A stretch of DNA of 64,000 nt from Molossus alvarezi (GCA_037176705.1 CM073885.1:88196001-88260000), one strand, 5' to 3'; numbered from the stretch's first letter, positions 26,653 to 38,260 are shown. Made by a program: numbers and translations. Notes: a model not told the origin generated them from the sequence alone.

Positions 26653-29600
26653 TTATATTCCAGAAATCAGTGAGATCATATGAAATTTGTCTTTCTCTGC
26701 TTGGCTTGTTTCACTTAGGATGATACTTTCCAGGTCCCTCCATGTAGTCTCAAAGGACAAGAGATCTTTCTTTCTTACCGCTGCGTAGTACTCCATTGTG
26801 TATATGTACCACAGCTTTTTAATCCATTCGTCTACTGATGGGCACTTGGGCTGCTTCCAGATCTTAGCGATTGTAAATAATGCTGCTACAAAGATGGGGG
26901 TACATATATTCTTTCTGATTGGTGTTTCAGGCTTCTTAGGGTATATTCCTAGAAGTGGGATCACTGGGTCAAATGGGAGTTCAATTTTTAATTTTTTGAG
27001 GTGACACCATATTGTTTTCCATAGTGGCTGCACCAGTCTGCATTCCCACCAACAGTGTACTAGAGTCCCCTTTTCTCCACACCCTCGCCAACACTTGTTG
27101 TTTGATGATTTGTTGATGGCGGCCATTCTGACAGGTGTGAGGTGATACCTCATTGTTGTTTTGATTTGCATCTCTCTGATGATTAGTGATGATGAACATT
27201 TCTTCATATGTCTCTTAGCCATTTGTATGTCCTGTTTGGAGAGGTGTCTATTTAGTTCCTCTGCCCATTTTTTAATTGGATTCTTTGTCTTCCTTTTGTG
27301 GAGTTGTATGAGCACTCTATATGTATTGGAAATTAACCCCTTATCTGATATATCATTGGCAATTATGCTCTCCCATACAGTGGGTAGCCTTTCCGTTTTG
27401 ATGATTGTATCTTTCGCTGTGCAGAAGCTTTTGAGTTTGATGTAGTCCCATGTGTTCATTTTCTCCTTTGTTTCTATTGCCTTAGGTGATGTGTCAGTAA
27501 AAATTCTGCTGCGTATGATGTCTGATATTTTGTTGCCCACAGTCTCCTCTAGGATTTTTATGGATTCATGAGTTACATTTAAGTCTTTTATCCATTTTGA
27601 GTTTATTTTGGTGTAGGGTGTAAGTTGATGGTCTAGTTTCATTTTTCGGCAAGTAGCTGTCCAATTTTCCCAGCACCATTTATTAAAGAGGCTGTCCTTA
27701 CTCCACTGAATGCTCTTGCCACCTTTGTCAAATATTAATTGAGCATATTGCCTAGGGTCCATTTCTGGGTTCTCTATTCTGTTCCACTGGTCTATATACC
27801 TGTTCTTGTGCCAGTACCAGGCTGTTTTGATTATGGTGGCTTTGTAGTATAACCTGAAATCTGGTATTGTGATCCCTCCAACTTTGTTCTTCCTTTTCAA
27901 GATTGCTGTGGCTATTCGAGGCCTTTTTTGGTTCCATATGAACTTTTGAAGTAATAGTTCTAATTCTTTGAAGTATGCCGTTGGTATTTTGATGGGGATT
28001 GCGTTGAATCTATAGATTGCTTTGGGTAATATGGACATTTTAATTATGTTAATTCTTCCAATCCATGAACAGGGTATGTTCTTCCACTTTTTTACATCTT
28101 GCTCTATTTCTTTTTTCAAAGACCTGTAGTTTTCTGCGAATAGGTCCTTTATCTCTTTGGTTAAGTTTATTCCTAGGTATCTTAATTTTTTTGCCGCAAT
28201 GGTAAATGGGATTGTTTGCTTAGTTTCTCTTTCTGTGAGTTCATCATTGGTGTATAAGAATGCCATCGATTTCTTGACGTTAATTTTGTATCCTGCTACT
28301 TTGCCAAATTCATTTATTAAGTCTAGTAAGCTTTTGGTGGAGTCTTTGGGATTTTCTATGTACAGTATCATGTCATCTGCAAATAATGACAATTTCACTT
28401 CCTCCTTTCCAATTTGGATCCCTTTTATTTTTTCTTCCTGTCTGATTGCTGTGGCTAAGACTTCCAGTACTATGTTAAATAGGAGTGGCGAAAGTGGGCA
28501 TCCTTGCCTTGTTCCTGTTCTTAAGGGAAATGCTTTTAGTTTTTGCCCATTGAGTATGATGTTGGCTGTAGGTCTTTCATATATGGCCTTTATTATGTCG
28601 AGATATGATCCCTCTATTCCCACACTGCTGAGCGTTTTTATCAGAAATGGATGCTGGATTTTGTCAAAGGCTTTTTCGGCATCTATTGATAGGATCATGT
28701 GGTTTTTATTCGTCAATTTATTTATGTGGTGTATCACATTTATGGATTTGCGAATATTGTACCAGCCTTGCATCCCTGGGATGAATCCCACCTGGTCATG
28801 GTGGATAATTTTTCTGGTGTATTGCTGGATTCGATTTGCTAGTATTTTGTTCAGGATTTTGGCATCTATGTTCATCAGGGATATTGGCCTGTAGTTTTCT
28901 TTCTTTGTTGTGTCTTTTTCTGGTTTTGGAATTAGAGTTATGCTGGCTTCATAAAACGAGTTTGGAAGTCTTCCTTCTTCTTGAATTTTTTGAAATAGTT
29001 TGAGGAGAATGGGTATTAGTTCTTCTTTGAATGTTCGGTAAAACTCCCCTGTGAAGCCATCCGGGCCTGGGCTTTTGTTTGCTGGAAGAGTCTTGATTAC
29101 ATCTTCAATTTCTTCTGTTGTTATTGGTCTGTTCAAGTTTTCAATCTCTATCTGATCCAATTTTGGGAGACTATGTGTTTCTAGAAATTTGTCCATTTCG
29201 CCTAGATTTTCGAATTTGTTGCCGTATAATTTTTCATAGTAGTTGTTAACGATCTTTTGTATTTCTGTAGGGTCAGTTGTTATCTCTCCTGTTTCATTTC
29301 TGATTTTATGTATTTGGGTTCTCTCTCTTTGTTTCTTGGTGAGTCTAGCTAAGGGTCCATCAATCTTGTTTATCTTTTCGAAAAACCAGCTCTTTGTTTT
29401 ATTGATCCTCTGGATTGTTTTTTTGGTCTCTATGTCGTTTATTTCTGCTCTGATCCTTACTATTTCTTTTCTTCTACTTGCTCTGGGGTTTTCTTTTTGT
29501 TTACTCTCTAGTTCTTTAAGTTGTGAGGTTAGGTAGTCTATTAGAGATTTTTCTTCTTTTTTGAGGTAGGCCTGTAGTGCTATAAACTTCCCTCTCAGAA

Positions 29601-30477
29601 CTGCTTTTGCTGCATCCCATAGATTTTGTATTGTTGTGTCCTCATTTTCATTGGTTTCCAGGAAGTTTTTGATTTCTTCCTTGATTTCCTCGGTGACCCA
29701 TTCATTGTTTAATAACATTCTATTTAGCTTCCATGTGTTAAAATGTCTTTGCATGTTCTTCTTGCAATTGATTTCTAGTTTCATACCATTGTGGTCTGAG
29801 AAGATGCTTGTTATAATTTCAATCTTCTTGAACTTGTAGAGACTTAGTTTGTGCCCTAACATGTGGTCTATCTTTGAGAATGTCCCATGTGCACTTGAGA
29901 AGAATGTGAATTCTGTAGTTTTGGGGTGTAGTTCTCTGTAGATATCTATTAAATCCATTTGGTCTAGTGCTTCATTTAGAGTCTCTGTTTCCTTGCTAAT
30001 TTTTTGTCTAGAGGATCTATCCAGTGATGTGAGCGCGGTGTTGAAGTCCCCTGTTATGATTGTATTGCTATCGATTTCTCCTTGGAAGTCCTCCAGGAGA
30101 TTTTTAATATATTTTGGTGCTCCTATATTGGGTGCATATATGTTTATCAAGGTTATATCTTCCTGTTGGATAGATCCTTTCAATATTATGTAGTGGGCTT
30201 CTTTGTCTCTAGTTATGGCCTTCAATCTGAAGTCTATTTTATCAGATATCAGTATTGCTACCCCAGCTTTTTTTTCTTTTCCATTTGCTTGAAAGATTTT
30301 TTTCCATCCCTTCACTTTCAATCTATGTGAGTCTTTTGTTGTGAGGTGGGTTTCTTGTAAACAGCATATAGATGAGTCTTGTTTTCTTATCCAGTCAGCT
30401 ACTCTGTGTCTTTTTATGGGAGCATTCAGTCCATTTACATTTAAGGTGGTTATTGATATGTACTTATTTATTGCCAT
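26653..30477 (-). CDS. L1 ORF2 protein (endonuclease / reverse transcriptase), 1274 aa
   Basis: ORF2p nicks target DNA and reverse-transcribes L1 RNA at the nick; it also mobilises SINEs such as VES. The N-terminal endonuclease keeps its expected residues: N13, E42, D144 and N146 (in GDFNT), D204, and D228-H229 (in SDHNG). The reverse transcriptase catalytic box FADD is at residues 699-702. A cysteine-rich C-terminal motif ([16 protein letters not shown]) lies around residue 1130. The length is one residue short of the human protein, and no stop or frameshift is present. This ORF is probably translated by reinitiation after ORF1, as in other mammalian L1s. Activity cannot be proven from sequence. 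Confidence 0.95.
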   Translation of the reverse strand: MAINKYISITTLNVNGLNAPIKRHRVADWIRKQDSSICCLQETHLTTKDSHRLKVKGWKKIFQANGKEKKAGVAILISDKIDFRLKAITRDKEAHYIILKGSIQQEDITLINIYAPNIGAPKYIKNLLEDFQGEIDSNTIITGDFNTALTSLDRSSRQKISKETETLNEALDQMDLIDIYRELHPKTTEFTFFSSAHGTFSKIDHMLGHKLSLYKFKKIEIITSIFSDHNGMKLEINCKKNMQRHFNTWKLNRMLLNNEWVTEEIKEEIKNFLETNENEDTTIQNLWDAAKAVLRGKFIALQAYLKKEEKSLIDYLTSQLKELESKQKENPRASRRKEIVRIRAEINDIETKKTIQRINKTKSWFFEKINKIDGPLARLTKKQRERTQIHKIRNETGEITTDPTEIQKIVNNYYEKLYGNKFENLGEMDKFLETHSLPKLDQIEIENLNRPITTEEIEDVIKTLPANKSPGPDGFTGEFYRTFKEELIPILLKLFQKIQEEGRLPNSFYEASITLIPKPEKDTTKKENYRPISLMNIDAKILNKILANRIQQYTRKIIHHDQVGFIPGMQGWYNIRKSINVIHHINKLTNKNHMILSIDAEKAFDKIQHPFLIKTLSSVGIEGSYLDIIKAIYERPTANIILNGQKLKAFPLRTGTRQGCPLSPLLFNIVLEVLATAIRQEEKIKGIQIGKEEVKLSLFADDMILYIENPKDSTKSLLDLINEFGKVAGYKINVKKSMAFLYTNDELTERETKQTIPFTIAAKKLRYLGINLTKEIKDLFAENYRSLKKEIEQDVKKWKNIPCSWIGRINIIKMSILPKAIYRFNAIPIKIPTAYFKELELLLQKFIWNQKRPRIATAILKRKNKVGGITIPDFRLYYKATIIKTAWYWHKNRYIDQWNRIENPEMDPRQYAQLIFDKGGKSIQWSKDSLFNKWCWENWTATCRKMKLDHQLTPYTKINSKWIKDLNVTHESIKILEETVGNKISDIIRSRIFTDTSPKAIETKEKMNTWDYIKLKSFCTAKDTIIKTERLPTVWESIIANDISDKGLISNTYRVLIQLHKRKTKNPIKKWAEELNRHLSKQDIQMAKRHMKKCSSSLIIREMQIKTTMRYHLTPVRMAAINKSSNNKCWRGCGEKGTLVHCWWECRLVQPLWKTIWCHLKKLKIELPFDPVIPLLGIYPKKPETPIRKNICTPIFVAALFTIAKIWKQPKCPSVDEWIKKLWYIYTMEYYAAVRKKDLLSFETTWRDLESIILSETSQAEKDKFHMISLISGI

Positions 30478-30522
30478 TTTTGTTTAGTGTGGTTCTATTT
30501 TTCTTCCCATTTCTCCTGGTAA

Positions 30523-31521
30523 TTACAGCAGTCCTTTTAACATTTCTTGCAGTGCTGGTTTGGTGCTAATGTACTCCCTTAGCCTTATTTTGTCTGGGAA
30601 GCTCTTTATTTGGCCTTCTATTTTTAACGATAGCCTTGCTGGGTAGAGTAGTCTTGGATTCAGATCCTTGTTTTTCATGACCTTGATTACTTCATGCCAT
30701 TCCCTTCGAGCCTGTAATGTTTCTTGTGAGAAGTCAGCTGAGAGCCTTATGGGGGTTCCTTTGTAGGTAACCTGTTGCTTATCTCTTGCTGCTTTTAGGA
30801 TTCTCTCTTTGTCTTGAATTTTTGGCAGTTTGATTACTATGTGTCTTGGTGTGGGCCTGTTTGGGTTCTTCTTACTTGGGGCTCTCTGAGCTTCTTGAAC
30901 TTGAATGCCTTCTTCCTTCACCAAATTAGGGAAGTTTTCTGTCACTATTTCTTTGAATATATTCTCTAGCCCTCGCTTACTTTCTTCTTCTTCAGGGACT
31001 CCTATGATACGAATATTATTACGTTTCCAGTTGTCCCACAATTCTCTTAAGCTCTCTTCTTGTTTTTTAATCTTTTTTTCCTTTTGGTTTTCTGATTGGT
31101 TGATTTCTTCTAGCCTGTCTTCTAATTCACTGATCCGGTCCTCAGCTTCCCCTACTCTGCTTTTTAGACCTTCCAGTGTGTTTTTCATTTCTGATATGTC
31201 ATTCTTCATTTCTTCCTGTTGGTTTTTCATTTCCAGATGGTTTATTTTCAACATTTCTATGTCTTTACTAATGTTGCTCATGTCCTTACACATGCTGTTG
31301 AGCTTCCGCATCATCATGGCTCTAAATTCTAGTTCTGTTAACTTGCTTAACTGCACCTCATTTATTTCATCTTCTGTAGAGGTCTCTTGATCTTTCATTT
31401 GGCTTTTGTTTCTGTTTCTCACCATTTTCGTTATCACAGTGGGCTTTGGAGTCTGCCAAGTTTTCCCAGTGGGTGTTGGTGTTTTGCTGTTTGTGGTTCC
31501 CTCTCCTGGGTTTGGATGCAC
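30523..31521 (-). CDS. L1 ORF1 protein (RNA-binding chaperone), 332 aa
   Basis: ORF1p coats L1 RNA as trimers and acts as a nucleic-acid chaperone during retrotransposition. Residues 1-60 are a basic, polar N-terminus. Residues about 62-160 are heptad-rich and charged, consistent with the trimerising coiled coil (ISELEDRLEEI at 130-140). Residues about 169-255 look like the RRM (IRIIGVPEEEE at 170-180). The C-terminal domain follows, with SADFSQETLQARREW at 261-275. A second in-frame ATG at codon 33 (MVRNRNKS) aligns with the start of the decayed L1 copy near 4244, so translation could begin there, giving about 300 aa. The frame has no stop and is followed by ORF2 after 45 bases. Confidence 0.93.
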   Translation of the reverse strand: MHPNPGEGTTNSKTPTPTGKTWQTPKPTVITKMVRNRNKSQMKDQETSTEDEINEVQLSKLTELEFRAMMMRKLNSMCKDMSNISKDIEMLKINHLEMKNQQEEMKNDISEMKNTLEGLKSRVGEAEDRISELEDRLEEINQSENQKEKKIKKQEESLRELWDNWKRNNIRIIGVPEEEESKRGLENIFKEIVTENFPNLVKEEGIQVQEAQRAPSKKNPNRPTPRHIVIKLPKIQDKERILKAARDKQQVTYKGTPIRLSADFSQETLQARREWHEVIKVMKNKDLNPRLLYPARLSLKIEGQIKSFPDKIRLREYISTKPALQEMLKGLL

Positions 31522-32854
31522 CAGGGAGGACCCACTTTAATCCCGCCAAGTCCCCTGTTCTCCGGGAGTCTGTGTGGCTCCAGCGGGGAGTTTAGCAGGC
31601 TATAGCGTTAGGAGGACCCATGCAGGGTGGCAAGGGAGGTGGTGGGAATAATTTCCTGCCGAGTTCCCTGGTCCTGCCCAGTTCCCTGGGGGCCAGGAGT
31701 CTGTGCAGCTTCAGCGGAGAGTTTAGCCCGCTACAGAGTTTCAGCGCCGTGCACTGCGGTAAGGGAGACAGTAGAGTTCACTTTCCACCGCGTTCCCCGG
31801 TCCCACCGAGTTGCCTGGGGTCTGCGAGTCTGTGCAGCTTCAGGGGCAACAGGGTTTCCAGGCCGTGCACGGCGGGGAGGGAGGCGGTAGAATTAACTTT
31901 CCACCATGTTCCCCGGTCCCACCGAGTTGCCTGGGGTCTGCGAGTCTGTGCGGCTTCAGGGGCAACAGGGTTTCCAGGCCGTGCACGGCGGGGAGGGAGG
32001 CGGTAGAATTAACTTTCCACCGCGTTCCCCGGTCCCACCGAGTTGCCTGGGGTCTGCGAGTCTGTGCGGCTTCAGGGGCAACAGGGTTTCCAGGCCGTGC
32101 AAGGCGGGGAGGGAGGCGGTAGAATTAACTTTCCACCGCGTTCCCCGGTCCCACCGAGTTGCCTGGGGTCTGCGAGTCTGTGCGGCTTCAGGGGCAACAG
32201 GGTTTCCAGGCCGAGCACGGCGGGGAGGGAGGCGGTAGAATTAACTTTCCACCGCGTTCCCAGGTCCCACCGAGTTGCCGGGGGTCTGCCAGTCTGTGCG
32301 GCTTCAGGGGCTACAAGGTTTCCAGGCCGTGCAGGGCGGGGAGGGAGGCGGTAGAATTAACTTTCCACCACGTTTCCCGGTCCCGCCGGGTTCCCTGGGG
32401 GCCAGGAGTCTGTGCGGCTTCAGCGGCTACAGGGCCTTGCACGGCAGGAGGGGAGGCAGTAGAATTAACTTTCCGCCTAGTTCCCCGGTTCCTCCGAGTT
32501 CCCTGGTCCCGCCCAGTTCCCTGGGGGCCCGGAGTCTGTGCGGCTTCAGCGGAGAGCCTAGCCTAGCCGGCTACAGAGTTTCCAGGGCCGTGCACGGTGG
32601 GAAGAAAGGTGGTGGAATTAACTTCCCCTCTAGTTCCCTGGCCCCTGCCCAGGCCGCTGCGGACCCTGGGCTCTCGGTCCCCTCTCCCGTCCTCCCAAGC
32701 CTACCAGGACTGAGTGGGTGTTTCTGGTTAAGTGGTCCTCCAAGGTGTCCTTCCGCTGCCCTTTCCTGAAAGTTTGCCTTTGTTTTCCTTGTAAATCCAG
32801 TTTGGTCTTGGGAGACGGTCTGGTTCCCTCCATTCACTTCGCCGCCATTTTTCC
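31522..32854 (-). promoter_or_regulatory. L1 5' UTR / internal promoter with tandem monomers
   Basis: CpG-rich region upstream of ORF1. Its core is an array with a 116-bp period: the anchor GGGTCTGCGAG-type string recurs at about 31818, 31934, 32050, 32166 and 32282, with more diverged units on both sides at less regular spacing (about 124-135 bp). On the L1 strand the 5' end reads AAAAATGGCGGCGAAG, a YY1-like motif. By analogy with mouse L1 monomers and the human L1 5' UTR, this should be an RNA polymerase II promoter acting leftward. Antisense activity to the right is possible. Confidence 0.85.
31797..32392 (-). repeat. 116-bp tandem monomer array (about 5 units)
   Basis: Five consecutive units of exactly 116 bases, begun by CGCGTTCCCCGGTCCCACC-type sequence. 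The first four differ at only a few positions (for example CACGGCGG, CAAGGCGG and GAGCACGGCGG variants), and the fifth is more diverged. The period is not a multiple of three, so the long overlapping antisense frames here are by-products of the array. It is part of the L1 5' UTR. Confidence 0.93.
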
Positions 32855-34209
32855 AAATTTCTCTCTTTTTTTTTTATAGTAATTTTGTATGGTAATCAAA
32901 CTTTTCTGGTGTTCCTTTTTTTTTATTGCTATTATGGCTACTAATAACACTTTTAAGGGCATTTGCAATTACATATAATATAGAAAAACTTCCTGAGAAA
33001 AGAATACAAAACTAAGTATAGCATCAGCAACACATATAATTATACAGCTTCCATTATCTGTGGAAAGTAGGTAACATTATTACTTTCCATGAATTTTATG
33101 AAGTCAGTCTTTATCTTTATCTTTACTGAAGAAGAAACTGATACAACTGAAATGTAAAAGCTTCAAGTTAACAGTAGGAAAATATTACAACTCTAAACTC
33201 CTAGTTATCATATAATATATAAAGATGTACGTAATTGGAATAAACATTCATTATCCTACCCTGAAGAATTGTCTTTTCTAAGTACATTTTTCTCTGCGTT
33301 AGAGTCCTTCTGGAAAATAAAAGCAAAGTTGGTATACCTTTGACTGCTAACAACACAACCTTAGGGTAAAAGAACTGCTGTCTTGAACAAGTTAAATTTC
33401 TTTCACTTACATGTATTTGCCCAGATTTTTCATTCACACTAACTGCTATCAAGTAAGCAGACTGAACAAGATGTGAACATCTGTAGCAAAATGATGGAAT
33501 CCCTAAATAACACAGTGAAAAATTGTGAATTGCTAGACCAGGTCAGTCTAGCAACTTGGGGAAGGGAGGTTTTAGGTAAGTGAGCAGAAATGTTTAAATT
33601 TCCTATTTCGACATAACTTGGATCCCAATTATATATTTAAGGTTTATGGCCTGTGAACAGAGATGAAAATGCCAACAGAAGTAATTCAGCAATTTCATGT
33701 TTATGCCACAGATGAGAAGTATGTGATCCGGAGACGGGGCCGTCTGGGCAGCTTCACAGGCGCCTGAACTTTATCAGGATGTCAGCCCCAGCAGCACACA
33801 GGGATGCATTTCCAGTGCGGTCATAGCACAAGCATCTTTCTGTTTGGTTTCACTCTCTCGTCTAGCACTATGTTAAAGTCCCGAAGCTGATCCTAGATTA
33901 AGAAGAAGCTTGGGATTTCTGAGTTTTGCCTGCCCCGCCCAGTGCTGAAGATGAGGGGCAAGAGGTCCTCTTACCGTATTTGCTCTATTTCAGAGCTCTC
34001 AGTTCTCATTTTGTGCTGCCTCCATTCCAGGGTCATTTGAGGGCCAAACTGTGACACAGATAAAATCCGCATGACCTCACCTGATATTGCTAAATATGCC
34101 CATCCCCAGGGAGGTGCCAGGCCCTTCCCCTCCCCACTGGATCAAAACATCCCTTTTTTATATTGAATTTCCTCAGGCCCTACTTAGTAGACGATAAAGC
34201 CCTATTCAG
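32855..34209. other. Intronic stretch right of the intact L1
   Basis: AT-rich sequence with no recognised repeat or exon. The short minus frame at 33201-33452 shows no family resemblance. Confidence 0.45.
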
Positions 34210-34607
34210 TAGATTAATTCAGTGGTTCTTCAGCCTTTCCTTCACCAACAAATCTCTTTTGTTAGCTCGCTCACTATATCCAACCCTTTCTTAACATAAC
34301 CCCCTGTTTTGAAAGACTGTGCCTGGTGGACAGGCTAAATTTATTTGGAAAGTATTGTTTTTCCATTTTCCCATTTATTCCATGACAAATACAACTGCTT
34401 CTCAAAGCTCCCTGACCAATTTGAGGTAAGAGCTGTTAGCTACCTCATGGGCTTGATAGAATTTCAGGCAGAAGGCAATAAAAAAAAAATGTCAGTCTGT
34501 GAAACCATGTCATGGATAAATATATAATTTCTATTAGGCTTTTTGAAATTTCCAAAGGAGTTTGAAGACTATCATTTATTTGGATATCACAGGTTGAAAA
34601 CCATTAA
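34210..34607. mobile_element. hAT (Charlie/MER5-like) non-autonomous remnant
   Basis: The left end CAGTGGTTCTTCAGCCTTT and the right end, read in reverse as AATGGTTTTCAACCTGTG, resemble the termini of MER5-type hAT elements and face each other about 400 bases apart. Interior identity is not recognised, so the pairing is inferred. Confidence 0.45.
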
Positions 34608-35560
34608 TTTTTTTTCATATTCGATTATATCTCTTAATATGTGTGTTTACCTCCTCTTGGGTAAGATAATATGTTTCTTTGACTAAAATGCATATAATTA
34701 TTAGCACTAAAGAAGTAGCAAGTCCATTAGAGTTGTATTTGAGATCCATGGGAATGATACAGTTCTCTGACTCAGGTAATGACCAGCCCTGTCCGCACTC
34801 ACGGGTAGGTACATGATGATTTAACGTACCTATTTTGAAACAGATATTTTGACCATTTGACAAATGATTATAAAACCATAATATAAAGTTTGTTAATTTA
34901 GATTTCACATTTACTAAAATTATTTTTTTTCAATTTGAGAGTATCATTCATTTTATAACTTGGTTATCAGCTACATATTTTTTGTTATTTGATACTGAAA
35001 CAAAAAAAATCTTGCATGTTTACTTCTGAAAAGTTGTATTTGGTGATTTGTTTACATAATATTACAGCTGTTTACTCTGTATTTTGGGTTTTGGTGGTGT
35101 AAAAATAATTTTTATCTCTACTTTTTGTTCTTTTTGAAGTCAAACTTGAACTACATTTCTGTGAAGGAAAATATTTCTATACTTTTCATTTTGAAAGATT
35201 TACTAAATTAAATACTATAGCACTGTATGATAGTCAAAGACTGGTCAGCATTAAAATGAAACCATGGTGAATGTTCCTTACATATAAAGTATTGTGATAA
35301 TATTTAGACCAATTTCCATGGATCCTACCAGACTTAGCACTGTTACTATACCTGCTTTTTAGTCAAACATTCTCATGCATTTATCACATCTTTAACAAAT
35401 GTTAATTCTTAACCACTTTTATATTCGAAATGCATGTATATCTGTTCTTTCCTATATCTGCTTCTCCACCACCAGAAAAGCAGAAACAAATAAACCAAAC
35501 AAACAAAACAAAGAACGAACTCCAGCCCTTAAAAACATGATGAGGTAAAGATTAGAATAA

Positions 35561-35808
35561 TGCTCTGGCCAGTTTGGCTCAGCCGTTAGAGTGTCAGCCT
35601 GCGGTCCAGAGAGACCCGGGTTCGGTTCCTGATGAGGGCACGTACCTTGGTTGCAGTATGTCCCCTGGCCCTGGCTGGTCGTGCGGGTGGCAGCCACCTG
35701 ATATGTCCCTTTCAAGTCGATGTTTCTCTCTTTCTTCCTCTCTCTCCCTCCCACTCTATCTGAACAAAAAATGGAAAAATGTCCTCCGGTGAGGATAACA
35801 AAAAAAAA
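35561..35808 (+). mobile_element. VES SINE, hairpin-tailed type
   Basis: Head TGCTCTGGCCAGTTTGGCTCAG, B box GGTTCGGTTCC, and tail TCCTCCGGTGAGGATAAC plus A-run. The perfect repeat AAAGATTAGAATAA flanks it at 35547-35560 and 35809-35822. Confidence 0.95.
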
Positions 35809-36137
35809 AAAGATTAGAATAAAATCCCTTTCTCTATATCCCTCACTGTCATCAAAGCGGCCACTCCAGAACACTGACCCATCAATCACCTTCCCCTACC
35901 AACTCATTTTATCTTGGCAGATGGACAGCCAGTCATTTATTTGGGATTTACACATCATGTATTTCCAAAGTAGGTTTTGGCCGTTACAAATGTTATATAA
36001 TATAAAAATAAGATGCACTGATAAAAACAGATCAGTCACTCTGAAAGAGATAAGAGGACAGGGACTATAAGGCTCACCATTTTGTCTCCCTAGCATCACC
36101 ATCACTAAGGCGAATTTTGTTTGTTTTGTTTTTTTTG

Positions 36138-36379
36138 TTTTTTTTTTTTTTTATCTCACCCGAGGACATTTTTCCATTTTTCGTTCAGATAGAACGGGAG
36201 GGAGAGAGAGAGAGAGAAACATCGACGTGAAGGGACACATCGAGTGGCTGCCACCCGCATGACCAACCAGGGCCGGGGACAAACTGCAACCGAAGTACGT
36301 GCCCTTAGCGGGAACCGAACCCGGGTCTCTCTGGACCGCAGGCCGACGCTCTAACCGCTGAGCCAAACCGGCCAGGGCT
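36138..36379 (-). mobile_element. VES SINE inside a composite insertion
   Basis: A near-consensus VES, head at the right (GCCCTGGCCGG on the minus strand). Unlike the others, no duplication abuts its head. Instead a (TTTG)n and T-rich stretch of about 75 bases (36380-36454) separates it from the right copy of ACTAAGGCGAATTTTG (36455-36470). The left copy is at 36104-36119. See the finding on nested insertion. Confidence 0.93.
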
Positions 36380-36454
36380 TTTTTGTTTGTTTGTTTGTTT
36401 GTTTGTTTGTTTGTTTGTTTGTTTTTTTATTTTTTATTTATTTATTTTTTTTTT
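36380..36454. repeat. (TTTG)n and T-rich tract in a composite insertion
   Basis: About ten GTTT units, then TTATTTTTTATTTATTT and a T-run. It lies between the VES head and the right copy of the 16-base duplication, where no such tract is expected. Confidence 0.9.
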
Positions 36455-37112
36455 ACTAAGGCGAATTTTGGAACAAACCAATTTTGCTTCAACACAAAGG
36501 AAAGGCAAACACATTTGTTTTCAAGGAAGAACTTCTTGGGATTCTGAATAAACTATGAGTAAACAACTTGGCAAATACACAGAGACACTATGCCAATGGA
36601 TAGTTCTCATATCTACATCATTCAATTGCTACATGTTCAAGAAAAACACACTAGTCAATTGCTATATATCCAAGGAACACATACAAACACATTTTTAAAG
36701 GAATAAAAGAAAGAAAAACGAGTCAACATAAGGAAGCTTTTATGTTGGGAAAACCAAACCTATCTGTTCACAATGTATAATTATATGCATGTTTACCTAT
36801 AGTGCAGAAGAGAAATGTGAAATAAAAAAATAGTTCCTTAAACACCTAAAAGTGTATATTATCCACATCTTTTCATCTCATGTAAAAATCAAGTTGTCAC
36901 TGCAATTTATCTCCCTATTGGTCTGCTCCAACAAACCACTGGTCCCTACATTTCCACCTCACCTCTACTGCTTTATATCAGCAGGTGCAAGGTCAGGTGT
37001 TGCCATGTTGGAGAGCCCTGTAAGATAGGAACCTGGCATGGCCACAGAAAAGCTGTGCTTTGCTAGAAACCTCAGGGGGCTTTGGTTCCTGCAGAAAGAC
37101 AAGCATTTTTTT

Positions 37113-37368
37113 TTTTTTTTTTTTTTTAATCCTCACCCGAGGACATTTCTCCATTTTTTGTACAGATAGAGTGGGAGGGAGAGAGAGGAAGAGAGAGAGA
37201 GAGAGAAACATCGATGTGAAAGGGACACATCGAGTGGCTGCCACCCGCACAACCAACCAGGGCCGGGGACAAACTGCAACCGAAGTACATGCCCTTAGCG
37301 GGAACCGAACCCGGGTCTCTCCGGACTGCAGGCCGACGCTCTAACTGCTGAGCCAAACCGGCCAGGGC
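37113..37368 (-). mobile_element. VES SINE, hairpin-tailed type
   Basis: Full copy with a 22-base T-run at its tail. ACAAGCATTTTT is repeated at 37099-37110 and 37369-37380. It is very similar to the copy at 20065-20341. Confidence 0.95.
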
Positions 37369-38104
37369 ACAAGCATTTTTATTATGTTGCAATTCAGCCC
37401 AGGACTCATTGGAGAGGGGTCTGCCCTTTCTAAATGTAAGAGTTCTCGTAGTTTCTTAGAAGACCCAGATGCAAACAGGAGGAGGGCCATCAACCTTAAT
37501 TTCTCTAAGTTATTTGTTGCTCGCAGCTATTAAATATCCAAAAAAATGCCAGTAAAAAGAGAGATCTTGAGGGAGGCAATTGGGCACAGAGACACAGGGA
37601 AAGTACTTTGAAGGCATGTTCAGACAGGATGGGGAGGACATGGCCATGAGGTTGGTTTTGCGGCTGATTAAAATCTTCTGGAAAACTTGAAGCTGTCTGT
37701 CCTTGTGGTTTCTTATGTAAAGTCAAGAAGTAAATCGGGATGTTAAGTTCAAGTTTCAGAAAGGACCTAAAGACAGAAACTCTGAGAGCTTCAACAAACA
37801 ATTCATTTCTAAGGAGCGCTGCCTAACTTGGATGCCATTCATGAGAAACAAATTTGATTCGTAATTTGGCTTAAAGAGCCAGTTTGAAAAGTTCTATTAT
37901 TACTATAGGAATTTCAGATAGTGAATAAGCATTTGACAGCCCGCCTTGCAAACGGCCCAGTTAGCCTCTACAAGCATTTTTTTTTTTCAAGAATAAACTT
38001 CTAGATAAATGCTAGTTATCAAACTGAACTGCAACACGGGCTCAAACTTCCTCTGAGGGAGACTACAAATTCCACCACATCCTGATGGTGTCATTTAGAG
38101 CTGT

Positions 38105-38260
38105 GGGATGTAGAGGAAAGGATGCTGGATGGGGATCAGAAGGCTGGGGTCTGACCTTGTTAGATGTGAATCTGAGAATCCTTCTAACTTCTCTGGACCT
38201 CAGCTTTCTCATTTGTACAATGAGGAGTGAGGCTGGATGATATCTCAGGTTTTACCCCAT
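38105..38260 (+). mobile_element. MIR SINE
   Basis: GGATGCTGGATGGGGATCAG ... TCTAACTTCTCTGGACCTCAG ... TTTCTCATTTGTACAATGAGG follows the MIR sense order with moderate divergence. Confidence 0.7.

Larger units (their letters stand above)
26458..32854 (-). mobile_element. Full-length, apparently intact bat L1 retrotransposon
   Basis: A complete L1 of about 6.4 kb on the minus strand. From its 5' end (right) it has a 1.33 kb 5' UTR made of tandem monomers, ORF1 (30523-31521), a 45-base spacer, ORF2 (26653-30477), a short 3' UTR with a G-rich tract, an AATAAA signal (26459-26464) and a poly-A tail. Both frames are unbroken, unlike the other L1s here, which marks it as young. The flanks are CT/T-rich on both sides (left before 26440, right from 32855), so the target-site duplication cannot be delimited, although a T-rich TTCTCTCT string is shared. 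It lies in the transcribed orientation of AKAP6, within its intron. Confidence 0.95.

Noticed and set aside
28157..28894. 245-aa open frame on the plus strand
   Set aside because: It lies antisense to the reverse transcriptase part of L1 ORF2 and its sequence is the low-complexity shadow of that gene.
31797..32392. Regular direct repeats that might suggest a CRISPR array or satellite
   Set aside because: No spacers exist, the units abut each other, and they sit exactly in an L1 5' UTR of a mammalian genome.
31620..32769. Series of 103-164 aa plus-strand frames with repeating peptides
   Set aside because: They arise from reading the 116-bp L1 monomers antisense in shifting frames. There is no independent gene evidence.
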